The notes below the pieces were generated by a model. It made no database searches. It saw nothing but the letters and a program-made list of their open reading frames with translations, and was not told where the DNA came from. The translations under genes were made by a program, and so were the position numbers. Shown piece after piece: positions 42,699 through 55,900 of a stretch of 64,000 nucleotides of DNA (position 1 is the stretch's first letter; the number at the start of each line of letters is the position of its first letter). Source of the DNA: Limonium bicolor (Eukaryota > Streptophyta > Magnoliopsida > Caryophyllales > Plumbaginaceae); the NCBI GenBank assembly GCA_023374045.1, contig CM041783.1, forward strand, positions 95,391,298 to 95,455,297. Reading direction: 5' to 3'.

Positions 42699-45600
42699 AA
42701 TCACTGAACATTGGCTTAAAATGTTCTGCCGTCGTGAAGTATTTTAACTTCCACACGGTCTGTTATACAATGTGTTCCGGTTAGAGGATCTTAACCATAT
42801 TGACGGTTAGTCCCTAAACCGAGAATTCTCATTGGAGTTTGTTTAACTCATATTCGGTTTCGGTTCTGGCCTGTGCGGCTTCTAGGCGTTGATAATTAGC
42901 CATTTCTTCATTTTCACGATGCATATTCAGTATCTGAAGCATGGGTTCCCTGACCTCTACTGCGCAACTCTGACGACTTTAGAGCTTAGTTTGCCCCGTT
43001 CGTTATTCTTACTGTATTGTACATCTCCCATTTATCTCCTTTATCTTGGTAATAATGGTTTTTTAACTGACGCGTGGTATCTCTTGCCGTGAGCGAATTC
43101 GGTGAGTTACAAACTTTTTATCCATCCCCACGATAACTACTGTGTATACTGCTATGTATTCTCAATGATTGACTTGATTTCTTCTGATTTATATCGGTTG
43201 AGATTGAGCTACTACTTAATGTGTAGTGCTCTCTCGATTATTTCCCACACTTGAGGTATATTCCATATCGATATTTGGTATTTAGTGTTACTGCAGTCAC
43301 TCATTCCTAATCATGCCTCCACATTTGGTTTTGTACATGTATTCTTTCATTGGTGCGACCTTGCATTTCCTATGCATCGGTCATTATAGCGTCATAAGCC
43401 TCTTTCTACTTTTACCACCATTAACATTTCCCAAGTCCTAGCTAACCCATTCGATCATTACTGTGCAAGTGCAATACCAAAACACTCAGTCATACAGAGT
43501 ACAGAGGCATAAACTCTTGGCAGCAAATCTCTTATGCGATTGCAATAGGAATGAACATTATTTTTCACTAAGATTCTTATTTCGTAATATTGGCTACTGG
43601 CTTACTGCCTAGTTCATTTGTTAACACTTACCGTTGTATCTCCACTGGGTTTAACTCATAACTCGGCTCATTCGCCATTTTATCATTTAACAATACTTAT
43701 ACAATGGTCGCTTATTGCGCACCGTATCCTTACTCATTATACAACATCAACTTACACTGCATCCGCTATTATATTAGCTTCCGCCATTACACTGTGTTTC
43801 GCCACTTATTTGGCTGATTGTTGGATACGCTATTCTCGAGTCTTTATGCTCCTTGAGCGTTGTTCACTCTACATTTAGCATCACACACCTATGGTGGTTG
43901 CTGTTAGACTTATTACTCTTCTAGTCTCCACAACTGGTACAAACACTTCTTCTCGTATTATTCTTATTCAAATCACTCTTGGGTAACAACAACATGGTCA
44001 ATCCCTAACATATTTCTTGAACTTGGTTCACATAACTACCGCTCCCGCGGTTTCACAACATCGAGAGGTATCCCCACTCTTAAAGCAGTGGTTCGTTCTC
44101 CTCTCTTTTTACTTGTATAACATAAACTTCTACAATCGATCAAATTTACTTAACATATTTTGTTTGTGGCTTATATGCCTTATTGCCTTGAGCTCTGCTC
44201 ATGTGAGCTGTTCACACACATTTACTTCTCTGTACAACATTACATGGTTTGGAGGTTGTATTAGGCTCCATGACAAGGTCGTTGCATCACGTTTCCTTTC
44301 ATGGGATGCCCCTTAGGAATGTCAGTCTGGCTCCTGACGACTTATGTTTAAACTAAGTGTTAGTTTCAACCCTTGCGTTTCTGTCACGTTATTTCGTTCA
44401 ACAGTTGTTGATCCAAACACCCCTCAAGGATTGCTCCTGGGTGTTGCTAAGTTATGCCATCACATCTGGCTTGCACTTATTTGTATGTCTAGTTAACTAT
44501 GCCGTTTTACATTCTTAGCTCGGTTTACTATCCTCTTCTGTGAAGATCGATATTCCCTGGTAGTCTAAGTAATCATTCCGGGAGTTTCTTCCCGTTCATT
44601 GCACATTAATATGTCCATATCAGGCCTCTGTCTTGCCATGTATAGGCTGGGTCACCGTTCCAGCTATCATGTTTATCCCTGAGGATTCTTAAGACATATG
44701 CGATGTCTTTACATAAGAGTCAGTGCACTTCGCACTTCTTGACTCATAAACATTTCCTTGGACAAATTCACCAATTCCTTTAAACTCTTTAACTTAACTG
44801 GGTTCTTTCACTTCAATCATTCGATGACAATCCGTTGCTCTTGTTTGACTTTTACCACTGACCGTAGTACAGAGTCGACTACTTCCCGTGTTCTTGACTC
44901 TACTCATATCCATATGTGGGGTACCATACTGATACATTGCTACTTACCCGACTAACCCATAGGTAGGTCTGTCAGGCCCACAAGCTCCTATCGGAGTGCG
45001 GTCGTCCCACATTTCATTTTTGTAAACTCGTAGTGTCCGTCACACGCCTAGGTGAAGTATTCTGTTGTCAACTCCCTTATATCATCCTGTGATAATATGC
45101 ATTCCGTGCTTCCCGAACTTAATCAAGGAAAGCCTATCCACTGTTGTATCATTATGAACTCCATCCATTCCCTCGGGTTGCTACCCTTGGGTTTACCGGT
45201 TTCCGTCCGGTTATTCAAAAGTGAACTGAGTGCAACTTACCTACTATGTGGCACTGAGGCCGGCGTAGGTCCTCTGGTTTGGTTTAAAAGAAGGTTTGAA
45301 ATAAATATGGGTTTGAAAGAAAATTTTTGTTTTGAAAGGAAGGAGTTTGAAACAAACCTGAGTTTAAAAGAAGAATTTGTGTGGTTTCATATCGCCTTTT
45401 GCCTTAACCAGGTCTAGCTTCTTGCTGACTGGTGTACTCCCAATTACAAAGGTTAAGCTGTTAAGCCCTTCCATGGTTACGATTATCTCACTTAACTTCG
45501 TGGTACTTTACTAAGTACTTTGTAGTTGTTAAAATTTTTTCCCGAACTGCCCCGTTGTAGCAGCACTTGCCATGGCAAGTGCGCCATGTTAACTGGCTAT

Positions 45601-46395
45601 CGGTTGTACATTCATAGGTCGCGGTATTGTTTTTACCCGCACCGTCACCTGTGGCCTTATTGGCCCTTACTTGGATACTCTAATTGGTAACTAATCTTCT
45701 GCACAACTTCTCATTGTCTTCACATAATATTCATTAACTAGGGTGTTTCCCATTCGGGAGGCCCCCTTTTTACTTAATATTGTATCTTCTTCATAGCCCG
45801 TTCCACGCATTTGTCGTGGTTACTGAGACTTGTCTCTTGTTTGGGTACTACGTTGTAGTTCCTTAGTCGGTTGGTATACCGTTGGCGACGTTATTTAATA
45901 ATCATGGTCCCGTAGACACGCGTCTCGGGTACCATTAGTTCACTTCTTGTCTGTTGCACGGTTAATTCGTTGCAAGCTGGTTGTTCTCGGCTGCTCGGCA
46001 TGTCGACCCAGGTTGCCGGAAATTCCGTTCTTCTGTACATAGGACTCTTCATTTTTCGCTAATAAATACGGTTAACGTTGATCAGATGGAATCCGTCTCC
46101 GGGATTCCTAGCTTTCAAAATCTACTGTATTACAGGTTCTCCGTACTTACAGAGGTACTTAATAACAGCCAGATCGGGTATTCCCGAATAAGAGAGGACT
46201 TTCATCTCTCTGGCGTTCTTTCCCACGTTGTAAAACAGGGATTGTGGAGGGCGAGATGGATATTGTAGGTTTCCAGTACACACTGGTAATTCCTAACTAG
46301 CGTATCTCTCACGCTGTCACTCAACCCTTAACCCAAAGTACTAAAATCCTAACTCGGTACTCCCTAAGCTCGGTAATTCCAGTCATCAGAGCGAC

Positions 46396-46407
46396 GCTCT
46401 GATACCA
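46396..46407 (-). promoter_or_regulatory. Primer binding site of element E
   Basis: On the minus strand TGGTATCAGAGC lies five bases after the LTR end. ATCAGAGCG-a-CGCTCTGAT makes a 9-bp stem over it. Confidence 0.88.
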
Positions 46408-46412
46408 CTTTT

Positions 46413-47218
46413 TGTAACACCCCAACTACAACCATACACTTAACAACCAATTGCAGCGGAAAACTTAACTCATCACATTACTTAACTTACTGGTGTTACA
46501 TGCCGTTAGCCACCCACGTGGCTAACAAGGCTAATACACGTACATTGTATCGGTCTGATGGACCAGATTCCCGATCAACTAAACATTACAATCTCTTTCC
46601 AATACCAATGTTCATATTACTTATACATTCCAACTGTACCGAGTATTTACAAACCAATGCCGATAACAGTTTCGGTCTTACTACTCCTACAATACATAAG
46701 AAATTAAAACGACTACCCATGCATAAATAACTACCCCGTCCTACACTCGAACGGCTACCAGCTCCTTGTACCTGAAAAATAGGAAAGAAAGGGTGGCCCC
46801 CAAGGGGCTCAACACCTTTGCTGGTATGGTAATCATGCATCCCGCATGCTACCGGGCCACACACAACTATTTGTCATCTGAGCATGGGGTTGATTATATT
46901 TAAATCATGCATGTAAACTATAAACACATAACACGTTACATATCCACAACAATGGGCTCAACAAAACAGTCAACACATTTTTACCCATTAGATCACTCAT
47001 TGTGTCCTTTAACCCTAGAGGGTTCTCCTCTAATGGAGCTATTTCCTTAATAGACGACACTTACCCACTAGTCGGGTTATACTCCAAATCGTCTTATAAC
47101 AACCTGGGACTCATATCCATGATTCACACTTCCCACACAACAACTCACTCCACATTTTAACGTACATACAACCTAACATCGCAATAAGAATTGCCACGCA
47201 ACAATAACACATAACATA
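46413..47218 (-). repeat. 5' LTR of element E, 3' part, cut by element F
   Basis: The plus strand starts TGTAACACCCC, the inverted LTR end. It includes the G-box hairpin (46505-46526) and CAG/GTA site (46772). It resembles the LTR G fragment at 63779-64000. It breaks off at 47218, where element F begins; the last five bases ACATA should recur beyond F if this is its target site. Confidence 0.8.
46505..46526 (-). promoter_or_regulatory. G-box hairpin in LTR E
   Basis: On the minus strand GTTAGCCAC-GTGG-GTGGCTAAC forms a 9-bp stem. LTR G keeps the same sequence at 63870-63891. Confidence 0.6.
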
Positions 47219-47835
47219 TGTAACGCCCCTATTTAACATATTTATAGCGGAAATAAAATACTAAAGGCGTACAGACCATCGGGTTCCAAACACCCGGTAC
47301 CAAACCTCACCAAAATACAACTTAATGATTACAACTGTCATGGCCTGAACCTCGAGAAAACTTAACAAAAGTAAAACAGGAATAAAACATATAAACTCTC
47401 AAAACCTAATCCCATCCCTATCACTCGTTCTCTTCGTGGCCACCTGTAAAACAACTCGTACCTGCAAGATAAAACCAAGCAGCCCACCCCAAGAGGGGTG
47501 GGTCAGTTCCCTGGAATGGAGCTGGTATGATCCTCCAAAAACAAACTTATAATACAACTCTTAAATAGTTAATAGCAGGAAAATAAACACTTAAACCACA
47601 CAGAGGAACAAGGCATTTCACAAACCACCAAACCAAGTTAACATGATAAGAATAAAGGTTAATAACAGCAAAGTAAAGTTAGTAAACAAACCACATTATG
47701 TGTTAGTGAGCATCCATTGCCTTAGTTAAACCCAATTCCCATTAGGAGTAGAAAAACTTAGATAGTCACAAAGGACTAGGAATGAAAAGATAGATCCAAG
47801 ATTCAATAACTCAAGAGTGGAATAATTCAACTAGG

Positions 47836-47992
47836 AGAGATGGCCCCCACCGCCAAGTATGTCCTTTTAGGACAGGGGATATACAACCCCTCACTGTCTA
47901 TAACGTCCCTTTTGGGACAGGGGATATAAAGCCCATCACTGTCTATCATGTCCCTTTCTGGGACAGGGGATATACAGCCCCTCACTGTTACC
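47836..47992 (-). repeat. Three 55-60 bp hairpin repeats in LTR F
   Basis: Each unit has a GTCC(C/T)TTTT(G/A)GGAC-type hairpin followed by AGGGGATATA and CACTGT. Arm changes are paired: GTCCT...AGGAC and GTCCC...GGGAC. Confidence 0.8.
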
Positions 47993-48769
47993 ATTGAAGA
48001 CGCGCGCACGTCGAAACCTCAGGAACCAGGTCGTGGATGAAACGATATCTAGAGTCAAAAGAAGATTTTACCAAATTTGACCTTTTTCCAAATTCCCACC
48101 AGATCACTAACTACCTAGAGCAATACCAAAACACTCAGTCCTACAGAGTGCAGAAGCGTAAACCCTAAGGAGTCAATGTCTAATGGAACAACCAAATAGA
48201 GGGAACCAATACCCAAGTGAGTATCACATTCAAGGCTCAGTTAGTCACACAAGCTGAGTTAGTCACACAACCAATTCCTTTTAGAAATTCCTCTTAAACT
48301 CATTTAGCGTTTTTCAAAACATTCCACAAATCAATCAGCAAAATTATTGGAGTACGAGAAATCGTACCTGGTAAGTGAAGAACAGTAAATAACTCGAATA
48401 AGTGATTCCCCAATAGTAACCTATAATTAGGGTGTTCCAAGTGTCGATTAGTTAAGGGACTTATAAACTAAACAACCTTCTTTTCTTACTGATTAATAGT
48501 TCTAGGTTACCATTACTCTCTCACAAAGATTTGGGATTGACTTGTTAACTTAAACCTTTGTTAGGCCCATATCGTTTAGTTTGGAACGATTTATAATTTA
48601 TTCCTGAGAGTGGCCCAAACTCTCTTTGAATTGTTTAAGTGGGCTTTTGGAGTTCATAGACTTGGGCTTAGTAGGTTAGCCCAAGACCGTGTTACGATTA
48701 TGTTGTATATTTAAACCCTTAAGTTAATAATGACTATTTAATCACACACCGATTAAAACTTAAGGTTTA

Positions 48770-48770
<1 letters not shown>

Positions 48771-48809
<39 letters not shown>

Positions 48810-48830
48810 TATATATATATATTATTATAA
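48771..48830. repeat. Microsatellite (CA)n then (TA)n
   Basis: About 13 CA units run directly into TA units within LTR F. Confidence 0.95.
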
Positions 48831-51445
48831 CTATCACAAGGAATATTATTTCCCTCATCTATTTTAATGTATTTATATAAATATATATTTATATATATCT
48901 TTATGTATTAAGATTTATCCATAACATTTTTAGAGAATTTAATTGTATTTAATTATGTTTAATAACCTCTAGGCATAACACAACCGACATATGATTTAAT
49001 AAATAAAATGTTTCCCCTTATTTATTTAATATATAAGTATACCCGTATTAGAATTTAACTAAGACATCCCCTATGTAACTTATTATACTTAAGCTATCCT
49101 ATTACTACAACCTTTAACTGCATTCCAAGTATGTTTCATTAAATATTACTTTTACTATATCTTAGGATTCTAGTTCTTATAATATCTAGTTATTATAAGT
49201 GTTAATTCATTAGTTCCTTGCTTTACTCTAAATTACTACTTTTATTCCCTTTTTATATATTCGTAAAAATATATATACTTATTCCTTAGTTTAATTGAGA
49301 ATATTAACTCCCATATAGTATAATAAATAAAACGTAAAAATAATTATATTCCTTGATTTACCAAAGTTTCTACTTAAATATGTATATATACATGTATGTA
49401 AATAATTTCACTTCTCTTAAAAACTAATACCAAAACATTTGTAAACTTACTGTTATAAAATGTTAATTTAATATTCCATACTTTCCCAGCTTAAAAAGTT
49501 TATTAACAAACCATACTTTAATTTTTGGTTACATTAAAAACCATATATTATAAGTTATTCTTATGAAAAACTCACAAACACAATTTTTAAAACCTTTTAC
49601 CATTACCCAAAAATCCCCAAATTTAATATACAGTAACTATAACATTTTATACACATTATAAAATTTTTATTTCATAAAAATATCTTTTTAAATTAGCCAA
49701 ATATTTCCAGAAAACCTGTAACTTGCAAAAATCATAACTTACGTTTAAAAATTAAAGTATGGTTAAAATTTCAAGTCAAAATACCTTCGGGAAGGCCATT
49801 AACTAAAATCAACAAGTTAGAGCTAAATTCTAAAATTTTATAAACTTATAACAATTCTTTAATAACACGATCTAATCTCGGCCGTCCAAATCTTTTAAAA
49901 CGAGATCGACGGTCCCTGAACGCCGAGTTCATCACCGATTCCAGAAACCATGTCGAGTACTAAATCTCCAATATCTCCTAATCTACAGAACGAAATCGAG
50001 TGATTCTTGTTTCTATAGTTTCGAAATTAAATTACGGTTCTAATGACACCGATTTCCCCAATTATAATGCAAGATTCAACAGGATTCGATATCAGTTCGA
50101 AGTTAGGGTTTATAGTTCAATTCGAAAACTAATATGTCAAATTCTCCTAATCTAACACGTAATTGATTAAATTGGAACATGGGTTAGGCCAGTAACATGA
50201 CTACGAACTGCAATATCGGAGCAATTTGTTCGAAAACTCACCGGAGTTGCAAAAACGGGGGAATTCGAATCTGGAGTTCTGGAAAAATTCGAGTTTTCGA
50301 GCAGTGCACCAAGCCGACTTTGAGGATCTATAACTTGTAGTACAGATCGAGTTAGGCTATGCATATGGGCTTAATCGAAAGAGTAAACTTAGATCTACGT
50401 ATTGATAACAAGAACTAATCCTAACTCGCAACACACAGAAAGAAATCGAAGCCAGAAGTTGCGAGTTTACCTTGTGTTTTCTGGAAAGAAAACTGTGATT
50501 TTATGTGATGGCGAAACCGTGACTTTTGACGCCTTGTTCTTCCAAACGATTGGGAATTGGCTTAGGCCATCAACATGAAAGTTTTAGAGGAATTAGAGCT
50601 CTTCAAAACGAGCTAAAGAACATGAAATTTGGCTGAGAAACGAAGAAGTTATGGCAAGACGAAGTTACCTGTTTCGAAGGGAAAACTAGAACTGCAATTT
50701 CGGTTTTGCAGGGTGGCTACTTTGATTTGATTTTCCGGTTGATTTAGAACGAGTTAGGGTTTGTGTGAGTTATGGTTGTTTAGAGGAAATGTAGGAGAAG
50801 ACAACGAAGAAGACGACACTCAAAAATTCCTTAAGATGAGAAAGTTATGACGGTCACAAGATAGGGCAAAACCTGATTTTCTGTTCCGAAAATCCAGCAG
50901 ATAAAACGACTAAGTGTTCTGGGGCGCGATTCCCGAGACGCGCTGACTCAGCTGGCCATGCCACATCAGCCCTTTATCAAAATTTTGGCTCTAAACTTTA
51001 TTTGATCATAACTTTGGCTAGGATGATCCGTTTTTGACATTCTTTTTATCGATCTTCATGGTTTTCCATAACCTATTTATTGGTATAGGCTTCATGGCCT
51101 GGTTTGACCATTCTCAAAAAGTCAACCCTAGCAAGGCTTAATAAGCTTTAAGGTTTCTAGAATTTTATATTGACTTTTATGTTTCAAAAGAATGTTCCAA
51201 CACTTCCTAAAATCTTTATAATATAGTTGGAGTGTTTAGAAATTTTCCCAAGATTTATTGACTTATAAATCTTATTATAAAATTCATAATACTATATAAT
51301 AATATATAATAATTAGGGTTAAATAGGAGAAAACCCCTCAATAAATTTCACAATCCCATATAATAATTTAATATTCATAATAATAATTTAATATTTAATT
51401 AAAGAAATCCCCTAAATGAATTTAAATTAATTTAGGGGTATTTCA

Positions 51446-51462
51446 GTATATCCCCCTTAAAA
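51446..51462 (-). promoter_or_regulatory. Polypurine tract of element F
   Basis: On the minus strand TTTTAAGGGGGATATAC abuts the TG of the LTR. Confidence 0.8.
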
Positions 51463-51784
51463 GAAACTTCGCCTCGAAGTTTAAAAATCAACTAATGGGC
51501 ACTCACACCGCTTCGGGTGTGCTGAGACAATAATAATTCCAATGAAATTCCATACCAATCCAATCCTTTATTTCCATTTCAACATTCCACTCGAGAGTAC
51601 CGAAATCAAATCAAACTGAATCAAGATATAAACTGAAACAAAACATAAACATGACATACTACCGTGCCATAACGTAAAACTACGTACAAACATACATCTC
51701 TCACTCTACTAATACCGTTCTCCCTCTACTAACAATGCAACAAGGCATAATCCGGATGAGATAACGAAGGAGGATTATGCCAGT
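51463..51784 (-). other. Non-coding stretch between the two polypurine tracts of element F
   Basis: About 320 bp, AT-rich, with no conserved frame; equivalent to 10272-10518 in element 1. Confidence 0.55.
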
Positions 51785-51822
51785 ATATCCACCTTAAAAG
51801 AGCTAAGGTACGCCCTCGTACC
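51785..51822 (-). promoter_or_regulatory. Hairpin plus second PPT-like tract of element F
   Basis: On the minus strand GGTACG-AGGG-CGTACC is followed by CTTTTAAGGTGGATATACTG. The tract shares ATATACTG with F's own true tract, unlike the GGTAGA form in the other elements. Confidence 0.58.
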
Positions 51823-51854
51823 GCTATTAACGGAAATCACATCAGGATAGCAGA

Positions 51855-52071
51855 ATATCATGTAAACAAATGTGGGTACTTTACTCTCATGGAGTCTTCA
51901 GTCTCCCAAGTAGCTTCCTCAACCCAATGATGTTCCCAAAGAACCTTCACTAGTTTAACTGATCTGCCTCTCGTTTCTCGGACCTTCGTGTCCAAGATCT
52001 GAATAGGAGTCTCCTCATACCTCAGTGTAGGCTCAATCTCCAACCTCTCTGGCTGCAGTACGTGAGAAGGG
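51855..52071 (-). pseudogene. pol: Element F pol C-terminus, chromodomain-like tail
   Basis: ILDTKVRETRGRSVKLVKVL and EEATWETEDSMR correspond to the tail of element 1. The sequence stops at the CACTA-2 insertion point and resumes upstream at 61768. Confidence 0.88.
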
Positions 52072-52074
52072 TCA

Positions 52075-52090
52075 CACTGGTGGAACGCGA
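52075..52090 (-). repeat. CACTA-2 terminal inverted repeat (3' end)
   Basis: CACTGGTGGAACGCGA pairs with the inverted repeat at 61749-61764. Both CACTA copies have CACTA at the transposase 5' end and CACTG at the 3' end. Confidence 0.93.
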
Positions 52091-52445
52091 CCCATTAATC
52101 ACGGTCCAAAACCGTGTATAATTACGGTTCTGGACCGTAATTACGCGGGTCTCAATAAAGATGGCGTTTCTTTAATTACGGTTTAACACCGTAATTAAAG
52201 GCCCTTTTCTGGCCCGCGTGTCATTGACTTTACATTACGGTTATTGTAGAACCGTGATCTAAAGTCCTTTGGCGCGCGCGAACCAAAGGACTTTAGATCA
52301 CGGTTTTACAAATCCGTAACGTAAAGTCGACACTTTAGATGACGGTTCTGGCAATAACCGTCATCTAAAGCCTTTTCGCGCGCGCGCCCAAAGGACTTTA
52401 GATTACGGTTATTGCCAGAACCGTCATCTAAAGTGTAATTTTTTT
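52091..52445 (-). repeat. CACTA-2 3' subterminal hairpin cluster
   Basis: Mirror copy of 35455-35814, with successive inverted repeats of ACTTTAGAT(T/G/C)ACGGTT-type arms around GCGCGC cores. Confidence 0.88.
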
Positions 52446-52950
52446 TTTAATTTTTTTTAATTTTTTTACAATCTACACAATTGCAACAGAGAGAGAATTG
52501 TAACAGATAAGCAGCAGAGGGCAGAAACTGCACAATTGAACCACCTGAATCAAATACCAACAACACAAATTCATTCTCTGCGCACAATTGCAACAGAGAT
52601 AACATCTAATAAAGCACCAGATCGAAAATCTGTAACATATTCAATCTGTTACACAATTGCAACAGAGATAACATCTAATAAGCACCAGAACGAAATCTGT
52701 AACATATTCAATCTGTTACACAATTGCAACACAGATAACAATTGCAAATTCATTTCTGCGCACAATTGCAAATTCATTTCTGCGCACAATTGCAACAGAA
52801 ATATACAATACAACAGCTAGAATCTGTTACAGCAGCAGCTAGCATAATTCATTAAAACAGAATCAGAGCAACTAACAAAAAATATAATCTGTTACACAAT
52901 ATAATCTGTTGCAGCAGCAACTAACAAAAAATATATGTTACAGCAGCTAG
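52446..52950 (-). repeat. CACTA-2 3' untranslated repeat region
   Basis: Poly(T)-rich stretch then repeats of CAATTGCAACAGAGATAAC and AATCTGTAACATATTCAAT, equivalent to 34963-35454. Open frames here come from the repeats. Confidence 0.7.
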
Positions 52951-55900
52951 CTAGTCTACCACTCCATTCTCATAAACATGGCTGCCATGCTCTCTCTGAC
53001 ATGCAACAAGTCGGCGTAAGCATAAGTCTTGTATTGGCATAATGCTCTTTAATCTGCAACAAGAAAAGGAATGGAACACATAATGAGATTAAGATAAAGA
53101 CACAAAAAATCTGCCGAAAGAATTAAATACAAGACAGCGTTCGTATTACCTTGTCTTTATCATTCTAAAACTTGGGAAGTACCCGCAGAACTCGTACATA
53201 TACCGCATCACGTAGTACCCGCAACTCTTAGAATCCTTTTGGGTAGGGCACTAAATCACCAAAATTCACAAATGTAAAACAATTGTACAAATATAATAGC
53301 AGCACGAATGAAATACATGAATTACCAAACCTTGATGTAATCGACGGTCAAATCACCAAACTCTCCCTGAGGGGTTTTTTTGTAACAACTGTTACATATA
53401 TTAACAAAAGCGTTTAGCAAAATGAACAAGTACATTAATTTTGGTTCAAAAAACTTACAAACAATTAAATAGTAAAAAAACTTACTCTTTGATTAAGTCT
53501 CAGTGTGAATTCTGTCCACTGCCCTAGTGGATCTAGAACGAGCAGAGTAGCGGTGGCAGCGCAGAATATAAACAAAGCCCAGTGGTGGCTACAATGTCAA
53601 ATACAAAATGAAATGAGAAATGAAGGTAAAAAAGTTAGCTAATTAGTATGTAATTTTATATTAGAACTCACGTTTGGTGATACGGCATTAGAATGAATAA
53701 CTTGTTCTGTTGATCAACAACATTGAAGACATGAGTCATGTATTCACAAAACCTCCCCGGGTCCCTAGTGACTGAGTCATACGACAAACGCTCCGGGCAC
53801 ACCGCAGTAACGGAGGTTGTCCTTCTCAGCACATCTCTCAAGCAGACATCTATTATATCACATGTACTATAAAAAGTTAGCCAATGCAACTTCATAGATA
53901 CTTATTCTATATGTTTTTACAGTATGAGGAAAGAACACTTACTTTAGATAAGCTTGAATAATGTTAATGTTCAGATAATCTCCACACATCATCTCTCTGA
54001 TGTCCTCAAAGTTGATTGCCGTCATCATATCTTCTTCGTAGTGAAAATCTCCTTTGGAAGCGTCATCATGAAGTTGTTATTTGAGATGACTTCAAATGAT
54101 CTTGTCGTAGAGATTCATCTGCTTGGCCCCCAAAACATTAACAAGTTTTTGTGGCAGTTCGAGCTTATTTTTAGGCGCCTCAGAAGTCCTGGTGCGACCC
54201 CGGACGGGAGCTGGTTTCTTACCTTTCGCACCCCGACTCACTGGATTCTTACCCTTCACACACAAACAGTAAAGCATAAATGTAAAGATAATTACTAATT
54301 GATTATTATAGTAACATTAAACATTTATCTAGAAATACCCTTCTGACAGGATTCGTCGGCGCGCTGATCTCTTCTTCTCTGGGCCGGGATACGCGGCGAG
54401 GAACCTCAGGGATCTCAGGATTCGCCGGCGCGCTGGTCTCTTCTAGTCTGGGCCGGGTTACGCGGCGAGGAAGCTCAGGGATCTATAATAGATTAGATTA
54501 GACACTTAATGCTAAATAATGCATTTTATTAGATACTAAATGGTTGTTAAACAGTCTTACCTCATCGGTGACAACAATATAACATGCTGGCCATGGCAAT
54601 ATGTCTCCCTTCGCTTCGATCAGCGTGCATTTGTTGTCAATCGCCATCGGAAGGTATGCATGCTCAAATCCATCAACTATCAGGTCCAAGGTCACACGCG
54701 CGTAGAATGGGGGTAGACGTACGAAACTGATGAGCGTGAGTGGACCTGATGGCAACACCGTCCCGTAGGCCGCATCTACAGGGTGCCCGTCTAATGGTAT
54801 TTGGAGACGACATTTTTTTTGCTCCTTTAATAAACAGAGATAATACGTGAAATGCTAAGTGAGTCCAATCTAATACTATTTAAATAACTTTATTTTAGAA
54901 GAAAAATAGTTAAACAAAGTTAACCTGGATGTTGGCAAACGGGTACGGGTCAGCGGCCGGAGCACAACTAGACGAGGAAGACATTCGAGGAGGATCTGGC
55001 TGCTGCTGCTGAGTAGTCGCATGTGCAATCGCATTCAACGCTTCCTGCAGCCTCTCCTCGATAGCCCGGCGCTCAGCAGCATTTTTCTCGTCATTAGCTT
55101 GGCGCTCAGCAGCGAACTTACGCTCTACCATCGCCTCGACTTCAGCAGCACTCATCTGACCCTTCCTAGCAGATGGCGGGAATACGTTCTTCTGACGTAC
55201 TTCTCCCCCAAATCCTCTAACACGCCCCGGGTGATCCTTCTTCCCAAGCATTTGATTCAGCGCGTCGTTGAGAAGGAGGAGCGTGTAAGTCCACTTCTCC
55301 TCTCTGTGCCGCTTCGTACTGTCCAATTTTCAAAGAAGTTAATGACGAGATTTAAGATCAACAAACACTTGAGTATATAAGTAAATTATTTAACAGCTAC
55401 TTTCAAATACTTACAATTTGGTTTGCCATTTGTTCCATCGCAGCATTAGGAAATATCCTCTGACCTTCGCTGGTCGTTTTCTGGCGTCCCAATATGTACA
55501 TCTGCACCCTCCTCGCCTCAGGCATCCTCGATCGGGCATTCACTTCCATCCTCGTTCCTCCGTGTCAGCAAACCAGCTTCTTTCCATCCCTCGAGGCTGC
55601 CCACATATCCCCTTCGTCCCATGGTGTGGGGGTAGAGATTAGCTTCACGGTTTTGCCGTGCTTGTTCTTGTACTTGCTGTTAAGAAAGTACAACAGGAAA
55701 TTAATTAGAAAATCAGGGATAAAGCATTATGAGCATTAATTAAGAAAAGAGTACACAAAACATACCCTGAACTCGGGGGTGGCGTGCCGCTCAACGAACT
55801 CCTTCCACTCCTCTTCAGTGATCATGCCGTTGTACACAACATACGGCGGAGGCTCACGTGGGGGCACCCTGTTGATCCAATGCTCAACCAAGTAGTGGCG

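Larger units (their letters stand above)
41456..46412 (-). mobile_element. Element E, degenerate gypsy internal region (about 5 kb)
   Basis: It is bounded by a polypurine tract (41456-41474) and an initiator-Met primer site (46396-46407), both on the minus strand. I could not assemble gag, RT or integrase from it. Its 3' part matches element A (e.g. 42062-42120 with 16976-17075). It is either a very old autonomous copy or a non-autonomous derivative. Repeated short units (about 41560-41760, CGGACTTAACG and GGTCTGGGTAACATAACAAC) lie between its two polypurine tracts. Open frames of 60-120 codons here have no recognisable domain. Confidence 0.75.
47219..51445 (-). repeat. 3' LTR of element F (4227 bp)
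   Basis: On the minus strand it starts TGAAATACCCCTAAATT after the polypurine tract and ends GGGGCGTTACA. It contains three hairpin repeats (47836-47992), a CA/TA microsatellite, and long AT-rich sequence (48680-49700). Short frames at 47827-48009 and 50167-50364 have no domain. The length is close to that of the element 1 LTR. Confidence 0.88.

Noticed and set aside
41835..45417. Short plus-strand frames in element E as host genes
   Set aside because: No recognisable domain. The region is bounded by the PPT and PBS of a minus-strand element and matches element A.
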